The notes under the pieces: generated by a model | Seen by the model: only the letters and a program-made list of their open reading frames with translations | Databases searched by the model: none | Told to the model about the DNA's origin: nothing | Shown: positions 1 to 7,716 of the stretch, one piece after another | Layout: every line of letters starts with the position of its first letter | Position numbering within the stretch: position 1 is the first letter of the stretch | Translations under genes and position numbers: made by a program | Assembly: GCF_900099965.1 (NCBI RefSeq) | Contig: NZ_FNDJ01000014.1 | Location: 1-64,000 of the forward strand | Reading direction: 5' to 3' | Length of the DNA stretch: 64,000 nt | Source of the DNA: Nonomuraea jiangxiensis | Lineage (GTDB): Bacteria; Actinomycetota; Actinomycetes; Streptosporangiales; Streptosporangiaceae

Positions 1-21
1 GCTCGGCCGCCGCCGCCCGTT

Positions 22-204
22 GGCCGCCCGCGCGGCCTTCGCCCGCTGACCGCCTGCTCGGCCGCCGCCCGTTGACCGTCCGCGCAGCCCCCGCCTGCTG
101 ACCGTCCGCGCAGCATTCGCCTGGTGACCGCCCCGCTCCGCCCTCGCCCGCTGACCGTCCGCGCAGCCTTCCTCTGGTGACCGTCCGCTCCGCCGCCGGG
201 TGGG
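22..204. repeat. 26-bp imperfect tandem repeat (minisatellite)
   Basis: About seven units begin at 22, 48, 74, 100, 126, 153 and 179, giving a period of 26-27 bp. The core reads GACCGTCCGCGCAGC, followed by a C-rich stretch ending in CTGGT or CCGCT. The array reaches the left edge of the window, so its true size is unknown. The period is not a multiple of three and no gene is supported over it. It lies just upstream of the enoyl-CoA hydratase promoter. Confidence 0.75.
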
Positions 205-240
205 CCGCGTCGTGGGAGGGATCATGGATCTCGGCTCTGT

Positions 241-246
241 TAGGTT
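241..246 (+). promoter_or_regulatory. Leaderless -10 box for the enoyl-CoA hydratase
   Basis: TAGGTT ends six bases before the ATG at 253 and no Shine-Dalgarno sequence lies in between. This is the arrangement expected of a leaderless actinobacterial transcript. The start site is inferred. Confidence 0.5.
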
Positions 247-252
247 CGAGCC

Positions 253-1026
253 ATGGCTGAGTTTGTGAGCGTCGAGGTGGCCGACCAGATCGCCACGATC
301 CGTCTTGACCGTCCGAAGATGAACGCCCTCAACGGCCAGGCCCAACGGGAGATCGACGAGGCGGCCCGCCTGGTGGACGCCGACAGCCAGGTGCAGGCCG
401 TCATCCTCTACGGCGGGGAGAAGGTCTTCGCCGCGGGTGTGGACATCAAAGAGATGGCCGACATGTCCTATGCCGACATGTCCACCCATTCCCGTACGCT
501 CCAGGCCTGCTTCACCTCGGTCTCCCAGATCGGCAAGCCCGTCATAGCCGCCATCACCGGATACGCCCTGGGCGGCGGCTGTGAGCTGGCCCTCTGCGCC
601 GACTTCAGGGTGGCGGGGGAGTCGGCCAAGCTGGGCCAGCCGGAGATCCTGCTCGGCCTCATCCCCGGCGCGGGCGGCAGCCAGCGCCTGCCACGCCTGA
701 TCGGCCCGGCACGGGCCAAGGACCTGATCTTCACGGGCCGCCACGTCCCCGCCGCCGAGGCACTGGCGCTGGGCCTGGTCGATCGGGTGGTCCCCGACGA
801 GCAGGTGTACACGGCCGCCCTGGAATGGGCCGCCACGTTCGTCGGCGGCCCCGCGGTCGCTCTGCGTGCCGCCAAGCAGGCCGTGGACCAGGGCCTGGAG
901 GTGGACCTGGACACCGGGCTGGAGATCGAGCGCCTGCAGTTCTCCGGCCTTTTCGCCACGGAGGACGCCAGGATCGGCATGCGGGCGTTCATGGACAAGG
1001 CCAGGCCCAAGTTCACCGGCGAATAG
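253..1026 (+). CDS. Enoyl-CoA hydratase/isomerase (crotonase family)
   Basis: A 257-residue cytoplasmic enzyme expected to hydrate trans-2-enoyl-CoA in fatty-acid or amino-acid breakdown. The first oxyanion-hole segment is AAGVDIKEM near residues 60-68 and the second is GYALGGGCELA near 103-113. Both catalytic glutamates of true hydratases are present, E111 in GGGCE and E131 in GQPE, followed by the IPGAGG loop. Length is normal for the family. The ATG is preceded by a -10-like TAGGTT and no Shine-Dalgarno sequence, so a leaderless message is likely. The gene stands alone and converges on the next gene. Substrate chain length cannot be read from sequence, so no symbol is given. Confidence 0.93.
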   Translation: MAEFVSVEVADQIATIRLDRPKMNALNGQAQREIDEAARLVDADSQVQAVILYGGEKVFAAGVDIKEMADMSYADMSTHSRTLQACFTSVSQIGKPVIAAITGYALGGGCELALCADFRVAGESAKLGQPEILLGLIPGAGGSQRLPRLIGPARAKDLIFTGRHVPAAEALALGLVDRVVPDEQVYTAALEWAATFVGGPAVALRAAKQAVDQGLEVDLDTGLEIERLQFSGLFATEDARIGMRAFMDKARPKFTGE

Positions 1027-1067
1027 CGGTGGAAGGGCGCGGCTTGCCGGCCGGGGCCGACGGGCTG

Positions 1068-1928
1068 CTATTCGAAGAGTTCGTCGACGGTCAGCGCGGT
1101 GGCCGCCCGGTGCGCCCAATCGTCCAGCCGCTCCTGGTCCGTACATGACGTGATGGCCGTGAGGGCGTCGTCGGAGACGGCCACGCCCCGGGCCTTCAGC
1201 ACGGTCAGTACGGCCCTGGCCTTGCCTTCCGACAGCCCGGCGGCGCGGCCGTTCGTGAAGTGCTCGCGGGCGAACGGGCTGTAGACCGGCCACGTGGCGG
1301 ACGACATGATCTCCTCCATGACCTGCCTGACGTCGGCGGAGGCCAGGCAGTAGGCGTATTCGTGGTACTGGGCGCCGTGGTCCTCGTCGACCTTGGACAG
1401 CGCCGACAGGAACGTTTCGACCACCTCTCGATCCTTGCCGTGCGCCACGACTGACAGGACGGCCAGTTCCAGACAGTCGGCGGCCTCGGACGGGTCCGAG
1501 AAGATCGTGATCTGGTCGGGGCCGACGACCAGCGGGTGCAGGACGTACCCCGGCAGGCTGGTGACGATCGGCTGCGAGGCCCAGGCGGCGACCTGCGGGT
1601 CGGGGGCGAGGACGAGCAGGAGCACGGGCCGGTTCAGCCGGAGCCAGACCCCGGCGGCCCGCCGCGCCCAGTCCTGCCGCTCCTCCTCGCGCAGGGCCTG
1701 CTGCATCTCGACGATGACCCCGTGGGAGGGCTCGCACCGCCGACCGACGGAGAAGAACAGGTCGAGGTCGCGATCGAGGACGGGAATGTCCTTCAGGTCG
1801 GTGGGGGCGACCTCGACCAGCGTGTCCGCCGGGAGGTCGATCTCGAAGGCGTCGTCCAGGAGCTCGATGGCGAGGGTCGGCCGGTTCCGAAACAAGGCGT
1901 TCAAGGCGTCATGCACGGAGGTGGGCAT
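1068..1928 (-). CDS. Rpn/PD-(D/E)XK-like protein of unknown function
   Basis: A 286-residue soluble protein of a type common in actinomycetes and usually annotated as hypothetical. The N-terminal half has a nuclease-like pattern: acidic residues D54 and D56 in VLDRDLDLFF, then a beta-strand ending in E74-x-Q76 (VIVEMQQ), as in Rpn-like PD-(D/E)XK proteins. The C-terminal part (about 215-286) is helical and resembles the tail seen in these families, with an EGKARAVLTVL segment. A -10-like TAACGT lies eight bases upstream of the ATG on the minus strand, suggesting a leaderless mRNA. The fold assignment is inference from motif pattern, and nuclease activity is unproven. Confidence 0.7.
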   Translation of the reverse strand: MPTSVHDALNALFRNRPTLAIELLDDAFEIDLPADTLVEVAPTDLKDIPVLDRDLDLFFSVGRRCEPSHGVIVEMQQALREEERQDWARRAAGVWLRLNRPVLLLVLAPDPQVAAWASQPIVTSLPGYVLHPLVVGPDQITIFSDPSEAADCLELAVLSVVAHGKDREVVETFLSALSKVDEDHGAQYHEYAYCLASADVRQVMEEIMSSATWPVYSPFAREHFTNGRAAGLSEGKARAVLTVLKARGVAVSDDALTAITSCTDQERLDDWAHRAATALTVDELFE

Positions 1929-1936
1929 GTCGCTGA

Positions 1937-1942
1937 ACGTTA
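1937..1942 (-). promoter_or_regulatory. Leaderless -10 box for the PD-(D/E)XK-like gene
   Basis: On the minus strand TAACGT is followed by eight bases and then the ATG at 1928. No ribosome-binding site is visible in the gap. Confidence 0.45.
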
Positions 1943-2126
1943 GCAGCCATGCACGTTCTGTGCTCGATCTTTAGGTGAACCGATCACCGCCATGCTGTCC
2001 CTCGCCACCGCGCTTGCCCGATGTATCCGGCCTTTCTGGCGCATTCCGACAAACCGGACGGGCAATGCCAACCTATTCGGGGAGGCCGTCCTTTTGGATG
2101 ATGGTTTGCCACTATGGTGGCGTTTC

Positions 2127-2588
2127 ATGATGCGCGTCCTGGTCCCCGCGCGGCTCCGGAAGGCCGTGCGTACGTGGTTCGACTCCCGCTACATCTCGAT
2201 CGCTGATCACCGTCAGGACATCAGGGACGCGCTCTGGGAAGTCCAGACCCTCCGGCGCGAGATGGCGACTCTCCAGAGTGAGGTGGAGCGGCTGCGGACC
2301 GCCCGCCCGCCCGTGGCCGACAAGGCGAAAATCGATGAGGCCCGCAGGCTCGCCCAGGAGACGGCCAAGGCCCTGGACGGCGTGCTGCAGAACGAGGTAC
2401 TCGTCTGGCAGGCCATCGACGACCTCCGCGCCCGCCAGGACGCCGCCGAGACCGCGGCCGCACCTGCGTCCGGCGGGGCCACGGGCACCCCGGTGTTCAG
2501 CGGGCCCGCCGGACCCTCGGGTGCCGGCCGGGGCGCGGTCGCGAGGCTCTCCTCCGACGAGGGCCTGGTACGGCGGGAAGGTCAGTAG
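2127..2588 (+). CDS. Small coiled-coil protein
   Basis: I do not recognise the family. From the ATG at 2127 the product is 153 residues. That start is preferred because GGTGG lies seven bases upstream. A longer frame to 1992 exists, but its extra N-terminus looks non-coding. The middle (about residues 25-110) is a heptad-rich coiled coil with stretches such as LRREMATLQSEVERLR and many Ala, Glu and Lys residues. The tail is Gly/Ala/Pro-rich and probably disordered. The stop is only two bases before the GTG of the PP-loop gene at 2591, so the two are almost certainly co-translated. A structural or partner role for that enzyme is plausible. Confidence 0.6.
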   Translation: MMRVLVPARLRKAVRTWFDSRYISIADHRQDIRDALWEVQTLRREMATLQSEVERLRTARPPVADKAKIDEARRLAQETAKALDGVLQNEVLVWQAIDDLRARQDAAETAAAPASGGATGTPVFSGPAGPSGAGRGAVARLSSDEGLVRREGQ

Positions 2589-2590
2589 CC

Positions 2591-3814
2591 GTGCGTGTGC
2601 AGTGGCGCAGTACGTCCGGAGAGACCGGTGTGGAGCTGACCTTCCGGCTCGATCCGGAGGACGAGATCACCGGAAAGGCCAGCGACGACTATCCCGTCAA
2701 GCTGGCCACGAACTCCTGCTCCATCGGCGGCGTTCCGGACGACGCCCACCCGGACCTCTTCGCTCTCGCCGCCTGGACGATCGTGGCGCCGTGGACCAGG
2801 AAGCGGATCACGTTCGACCGCGCCATATCCCCCGAACTCGCCCAGGCCATCCACGACGGCTGGGGCATCGAGGCGGGACCGGTCGGGGTGGAGTCCCGCC
2901 CGGCGGGGAGCACGCTGGCGATCTCGTACAGCGGCGGCGCGGACTCCGTGGCGGCGGCCACCATGTACCCGGAAGCCCCGTTCCTGCACTTCCGCCGCGT
3001 GGATCACCCACGCATCCCCAACCGCTGGACGCACTACCGCTCCGACGTGCTGGCCGAGCTGGCCACCAAGACCGGGCGTGAGTTGACCACCGTCACGTCG
3101 GACCTTGAGTTCACGCTGGCCGAGCCCCGCCCGGGCTACCCCGAGCACCACGCGGTGGCGGCAGGCGCGTTACTCCTCGCCGACCGGCTGAACCTCGGCG
3201 CCCTGGGCTTCGGCTATGAACTCGGTTCACGCTGGCTCGGCGGTGACCGCTACGTGGGTCACTACACGCCCGACAACCCCATGTGGGCGCCGCACGGCGC
3301 GTGGGGCACGTTATTCGCCGTGGCGGGCGTGCACATCGTGCTCCCCGTGGGCGGTGTGAGCGAGGCGGTCACCATGCGCCTGGCGCTGCAGTCCGACCTC
3401 AAGGACAAGGTGCGCTGGTGCCTGCGAGGCACCGACGGCCCCTGCCGCACCTGCGGCAAGTGCCTCTACAAGGAGCTCATCCAGGCCGCCGTCGAACGCC
3501 GCCCGCTCAACACGCCCCTCACCGCCCAGAGCAAACCCGCCCAGAAGTGGCTGGAGCAGCCGCCCTACGGCGGCCAGGAGATGGTCGAGTACGGGCTGGC
3601 GCGCATCCCCGGCATCGAGCGCACGCTGTTCGCCAAGGCACTGGACTACTTCGAGGCCACGGAGGAGTCGACGAGCTGGCTCGACCACTGCTACCCACCG
3701 GCCATCGACGAGATCCCGGCCCAGTGGCGCGACCAGGCGGCCGCGTTCATCACGGCGAACGTGGGCTTCATGACGGAGGCCGAGATACACCGGGTGGAGA
3801 CATGGGGCCTCTAA
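2591..3814 (+). CDS. QueC-like PP-loop ATP pyrophosphatase
   Basis: A 407-residue protein. The PP-loop SYSGGADS (residues 112-119) is the ATP pyrophosphatase signature SGGxDS. Four cysteines at 277, 285, 288 and 291 (C-x7-C-x2-C-x2-C) match the spacing style of the QueC zinc site. About 100 N-terminal residues precede the PP-loop, unlike compact QueC, and no other queuosine gene lies nearby. It may therefore adenylate and modify a different carboxylate or nucleobase. The start is GTG, two bases after the stop of the coiled-coil gene. The class is well supported, the substrate is unknown. Confidence 0.75.
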   Translation: MRVQWRSTSGETGVELTFRLDPEDEITGKASDDYPVKLATNSCSIGGVPDDAHPDLFALAAWTIVAPWTRKRITFDRAISPELAQAIHDGWGIEAGPVGVESRPAGSTLAISYSGGADSVAAATMYPEAPFLHFRRVDHPRIPNRWTHYRSDVLAELATKTGRELTTVTSDLEFTLAEPRPGYPEHHAVAAGALLLADRLNLGALGFGYELGSRWLGGDRYVGHYTPDNPMWAPHGAWGTLFAVAGVHIVLPVGGVSEAVTMRLALQSDLKDKVRWCLRGTDGPCRTCGKCLYKELIQAAVERRPLNTPLTAQSKPAQKWLEQPPYGGQEMVEYGLARIPGIERTLFAKALDYFEATEESTSWLDHCYPPAIDEIPAQWRDQAAAFITANVGFMTEAEIHRVETWGL

Positions 3815-4391
3815 CCCCCGGGCCCCTTCCCGGCCCCGGCCTGTACGACTTCCAGCCCAGCCCCCGCCGTCACCAGCCCCCGCCCTTCCCAACCCACGCC
3901 CTGGTATCCCGACCGCCGACCCCCGGATCCGCCCAGCGCCCGTCGTGTCCAGCGCCCGTCCTCCCCAACCCGCGCCCTGGTGTCCCGATCGCCGGCGCCC
4001 TGGACCCGATGTCCCCGCCTCGACCGCCGGTTGCCGTCGAGTCGATGGGCCGGGGTTGGGTGGTCCGTGGTCAGAGGGCTGGAGCGTTGGTCGGGATGGT
4101 GGGGCTGGGGGCGGGTGGGGTCGGCGAGCCGCCTATGGTTGCCGTCAGCGGTGCTGGTCGGATCCCGGTCGCACGGCTTGGAAGGTCACACGCACGGCTT
4201 GGAAGGTTGCCCGGACGACCTGGGTGGTCGAACGAGCGGCTTGGAAGGATGCACGGGCCGGGCTGGAAAGACGTACAGACCGGGCTGGAGCTGGAAAGTC
4301 GTACGGGCCGGGGTGGAAGTCGTACGGCTGGAAGGTGGCGTGCGTGAGGGGTGACCGGCGGGTTCGTGTAAGGCGAGGAGGGTGAAGGCGC
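3815..4391. repeat. 577-bp gene-free spacer with strand-asymmetric repeats
   Basis: No gene is supported here. The left half is C-rich on the plus strand and the right half G-rich. A 37-bp direct repeat occurs at 3881-3917 and 3957-3993 with few differences. On the right, GGCTTGGAAGG recurs at 4175, 4196 and 4238, followed by several copies of a GGCTGGAAAGTCGTAC-like unit up to about 4344. The segment at 3841-3858 (CTGTACGACTTCCAGCCC) is the near reverse complement of the units at about 4260-4278 and 4311-4326, so the spacer could fold into a long imperfect hairpin. Confidence 0.6.
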
Positions 4392-5234
4392 GTGAAGGTT
4401 TATCTGTCGGTGGACATGGAGGGCGTGACGGGGTTGACCGACCCCGAGGAGATGCATGCCGGTAAGCGCGGCTACGAGCGTGGTTGCGAGTTGATGACCG
4501 CCGACGCCAACGCCGCCGTCGACGGCGCCTTCACTGCCGGGGCGTCCAGCGTGCTGGTCAACGATGCCCACGGGTCCACCAAGAACCTCCGGATCGACCT
4601 GCTGGATCCCCGGGCCAGCCTCATCCGGGGTCCGGGCAAGGCGCAGCGGATGGCCCAGGGGCTGGACGGATCATTCCAGGCCGCCTGTTTCGTGGGCTAC
4701 CACGCGCGGGCGGGCGTGCCGCACGGCGTCCTGAACCACACCTGGATGGGCAAGGAGATCCAGAACGTCTACCTCAACGGCGACCTGTGCGGCGAGACCC
4801 GGCTCGTCGCTGCGTGCGCCGGGTTCCACGGGGTGCCGGTCGTGGTGGTGACCGGGGACGAGGCCGTCGGTGAAGAGGCACGCGAGCTGCTCGGCGACGT
4901 CGAGACGGTCGCGGTGAAGAAGGGGATCGACAAGTTCTCAGCCGAGTTGCTGCCGCCCAGCGTCGCCCAGGAACGGATCCGTGAGGCCATGGTGCGCGGG
5001 CTCGGCCGGTTGAGCGACTTCACACCGTACGAGGTGGCGGCGCCGTACACGCTGGGGGTGGAGTGGAACTCCACCGCCATCGCCGCGGCCGTGGCGCTCA
5101 TCCCCGGGGTGAAGTCGGTCGGGGCGCGTCACACGGAGTTCACCACGGATGACTTCACCCAGATCATGGCCCTGTTCGGCATCTTCGCCACCATCGGAGG
5201 CCAGATCGCCTGCGGCAGCGGCCCCTACGGCTGA
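4392..5234 (+). CDS. dppA: D-aminopeptidase DppA-type (peptidase M55)
   Basis: A 280-residue zinc peptidase of family M55, which removes N-terminal D-amino acids from peptides, typically D-Ala-D-Ala from peptidoglycan turnover. Metal-site residues known from Bacillus subtilis DppA are present at matching places: D8 and E10 in VDMEG, H60 in NDAHG, H104 in GYHA and E135 in CGE. The catalytic-type histidine is H116 in VLNHTW. Length is normal for the family. The start is GTG at 4392 with GGAGGGTG about ten bases upstream. It lies alone, without the dppBCDE permease genes, so it probably acts on cytoplasmic peptides imported by another system. Confidence 0.9.
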   Translation: MKVYLSVDMEGVTGLTDPEEMHAGKRGYERGCELMTADANAAVDGAFTAGASSVLVNDAHGSTKNLRIDLLDPRASLIRGPGKAQRMAQGLDGSFQAACFVGYHARAGVPHGVLNHTWMGKEIQNVYLNGDLCGETRLVAACAGFHGVPVVVVTGDEAVGEEARELLGDVETVAVKKGIDKFSAELLPPSVAQERIREAMVRGLGRLSDFTPYEVAAPYTLGVEWNSTAIAAAVALIPGVKSVGARHTEFTTDDFTQIMALFGIFATIGGQIACGSGPYG

Positions 5235-5268
5235 CCGGCCCCTCCGCTGACCGGCCCCTCCGCTGACC
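5219..5268. repeat. Short tandem duplication at the dppA 3' end
   Basis: The 16-base unit CTGACCGGCCCCTCCG occurs twice in direct succession after a related first copy that contains the dppA stop codon. A recent local duplication is likely. Confidence 0.55.
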
Positions 5269-5460
5269 GCCGCCAGCGAGGAGCGGACGAAACGCAGCAG
5301 GACAAGCGGGTTCGCCGCAGGGCCGGGCCGGGCGAATGGGAGCAGGCAGGTCGGGGCGCTGCGGGCGAGGGTGGCGTAGTGGGGCATGGTAAGGGGCTCG
5401 TCGCACGTGGGGGCGGGTTGAGGACTGGTTGTTGGGATCGGGTGTAGGGAGCGGTTGGAC

Positions 5461-7011
5461 GTGGAAGGCGCGGCACTGACTCGGCGGGGGCTGCTCGTCG
5501 GGATCGGGGCGGTGGGTGGCGCGGGCGCCATGTACGCCGCCATGGGCGCCCTCGGCCTGGCACCGGCCGAGCAGGACAAGGAGTTCGTGGCCCCCAGGCC
5601 CGGCGACTTCGCCCTGCGCGGCAAGGGTGCGGCCAAGGTGGTGATCCTCGGCGCCGGCGTGGCCGGCCTGACGGCCGCGTACGAGCTCGGCAAGGCCGGC
5701 TACGACTGCACGCTCCTCGAAGCCAGGAGCAAGGCGGGCGGCCGGAACCTGACGTTGCGCGGCGGAGACCGGCTGACGGAGCTGAAGGGCCCCGCGCAGG
5801 ACGTGAAGTTCGGCGAGGGCCTGTACTTCAACGCCGGCCCCGGCCGGATCGCGCCCTGGATGGTGACCCTCGACTACTGCCGCGAGCTGGGCATCCCCAT
5901 CGAGACGTTCATCAACAACAACGCCGCCGCCTACGTGCACACCAACGGCCGGACCGTCCGCGCGCGCACCGCCCGAGCCGACATGTACGGATCTGTCGCC
6001 GAATTACTCGCCAAGGCCACCGACATCGGCGCCCTGGACAAGGTCATCACCAAGGCCGACCAGGAGCGCCTGCTGGACTTCCTCAGAAGGTTCGGCGACC
6101 TCGGCCCCAAGCTGGACTACGTCGACTCCGACCGGCGCGGTTTCGTGAAATTTCCGGCGCTCGACACCGGCACCCCGATCCCGCCCCCCGGCACCCTCCA
6201 CCAGATCCTCGCGGCCGGCACCGGCCGCTCCATCACCAACGACTTCGGCTACGACCAGGCCTCGCCCATGTTCCAGCCGGTCGGCGGCATGGACGCGATC
6301 GTCGCCAAGCTCACCGAGGCGGTCGGCCAGGACCGCATCAGAACGGGCACCAAGGTCACCAAGATCACGTCGATGGCGGACGGCGTGGAGGTCGTCTGGA
6401 ACGGCGGCAGCCTCAAGGCCGACTACTGCATCGCCGCCCTCCCGCCGCACGTCCTCGCCAGGATCCCGCACAACCTCGGCGCCCAGATCACCTCCGCGCT
6501 CGCGACCCCGGTCCCGGTGGCCGCCGGCAAGATCGGCCTGGAGTACTCCAGGCGCTGGTGGGAGCTGGAGGACCGCATCTACGGCGGAGTGACCGAGACG
6601 GACCTGGACATCACCCACATCTGGTATCCCTCCCACGGCTACCACAGCGAACGCGGCCTCGTCGTCGGCTACTACAACTCCGAACGCGAGGCCGAGCTCT
6701 ACGGAGCCCTCACCCCGGAAGACCGCAGGAGCAGGGCGCTCACCCAGGGCAAGAAGATCCACGGCGAGAAGTACCGCCAGAACGTCCTCTCCAGCGTCTC
6801 CATCGCCTGGGAGCGCCAGGAGCACATCCAGGGAGGCTGGGTACGCTGGCCGGACTTTGATTCGTCCTTCACTCTTCTGCAACGCCCGGCCGGAAGGGTC
6901 TACTTCGCGGGCGACTGGCTCACCCACCTGATCGCCTGGCAGGCCGGGGCCATGGAGTCGGCCCGCGCCGCGGTCACGCAGTTGCACCAGCGAGTGTTGC
7001 AATCCCCGTGA
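5461..7011 (+). CDS. Flavin monoamine oxidase-like enzyme, Tat-exported
   Basis: A 516-residue FAD amine oxidase. A Tat-type signal (TRRGLLVGIG, then a hydrophobic Gly/Ala run) occupies about residues 7-35 and predicts export of the folded flavoprotein. The dinucleotide-binding motif VVILGAGVAG with a downstream acidic E in LLEAR and a GGR motif follows at about 61-95. The C-terminal flavin motif is VYFAGDWLTHLIAWQAGAME. I chose GTG at 5461 because AGGGAG sits about nine bases upstream. A TTG six bases earlier is too close to it. L-amino-acid or polyamine oxidation is likely, but the substrate is not readable. Confidence 0.87.
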   Translation: MEGAALTRRGLLVGIGAVGGAGAMYAAMGALGLAPAEQDKEFVAPRPGDFALRGKGAAKVVILGAGVAGLTAAYELGKAGYDCTLLEARSKAGGRNLTLRGGDRLTELKGPAQDVKFGEGLYFNAGPGRIAPWMVTLDYCRELGIPIETFINNNAAAYVHTNGRTVRARTARADMYGSVAELLAKATDIGALDKVITKADQERLLDFLRRFGDLGPKLDYVDSDRRGFVKFPALDTGTPIPPPGTLHQILAAGTGRSITNDFGYDQASPMFQPVGGMDAIVAKLTEAVGQDRIRTGTKVTKITSMADGVEVVWNGGSLKADYCIAALPPHVLARIPHNLGAQITSALATPVPVAAGKIGLEYSRRWWELEDRIYGGVTETDLDITHIWYPSHGYHSERGLVVGYYNSEREAELYGALTPEDRRSRALTQGKKIHGEKYRQNVLSSVSIAWERQEHIQGGWVRWPDFDSSFTLLQRPAGRVYFAGDWLTHLIAWQAGAMESARAAVTQLHQRVLQSP

Positions 7012-7066
7012 CAGCGCACCTCCGGGGCGGCGTTAGGGTCCTGGGAGGAGCGATCGAGGAGATGGG

Positions 7067-7579
7067 ATGACGTTGCACTGGGTGCCCGCGACCGAGCGGA
7101 CCGACCTGCTGGCCGATCCGGTGGCGCTCGCCGTGCCGGACGTCGGCGGCGTCGAGGTGGCGGAGATCGATCCCGAGCTGGCCGACACGGCGGCGTTCTG
7201 CGAGCGCTACGGCGTCAGGCTCGACGAGTCGGCCAACTGCGTGGTCGTGGCCGCCAAGCGGGGCGGCGAGACGCGTTACGCGGCGTGCATGGTGCTCGCG
7301 ACGATGCGGGTGGACGTGAACGGCGTGGTCCGCAAGCACCTCGACGCCCGCAAGGCGAGCTTCGCGCCGATGTCGGACGCGGTGGAGCTGACCGGGATGG
7401 AATACGGCGGCATCACCCCGCTGGGCCTGCCGGGCGACTGGCCGGTGCTGGTGGACACGCACGTGGCCGAGCACGCCCGCGTGGTGATCGGCAGCGGCGT
7501 ACGCAGATCGAAACTCGCCGTATCAGGGGCCGCGCTCGCCGGTCTGAAGAGTGCAGAGGTGCTTTCCCTGGCCGGTTGA
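7067..7579 (+). CDS. YbaK/EbsC-family aminoacyl-tRNA deacylase-like protein
   Basis: A 170-residue single-domain protein with the YbaK/ProX editing-domain pattern: a central NCVVVAAKRGG strand with a lysine, the basic RKHLDARKASFA helix, and the ITPLGLPGDWPVLVDTHV stretch that corresponds to the conserved G-x-P-x-G-L loop. Such domains hydrolyse misacylated tRNAs such as Ala- or Cys-tRNA(Pro). GAGGAG lies about eight bases before the ATG and a -10-like TAGGGT lies further up at 7033-7038. Stand-alone members have varied specificity, so the exact tRNA target is unknown. Confidence 0.8.
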   Translation: MTLHWVPATERTDLLADPVALAVPDVGGVEVAEIDPELADTAAFCERYGVRLDESANCVVVAAKRGGETRYAACMVLATMRVDVNGVVRKHLDARKASFAPMSDAVELTGMEYGGITPLGLPGDWPVLVDTHVAEHARVVIGSGVRRSKLAVSGAALAGLKSAEVLSLAG

Positions 7580-7716
7580 CGGCCTGCCGGGCGCCTCGAC
7601 GGAAAACTGAAGCCGATTCGAGACCGTTGGATGGGAAACCGATGAGGCGTTTCTGGACGTTGTACGAGTGGGAATGTGGCCTCATGGTTCATCTCGTGGG
7701 CGGGGATTAAGCCGGT

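Noticed and set aside
1068..1928. Transposase or mobile element because of Rpn-like features
   Set aside because: No inverted repeats, target duplications or partner genes flank it. The family is common as stand-alone chromosomal genes in actinomycetes.
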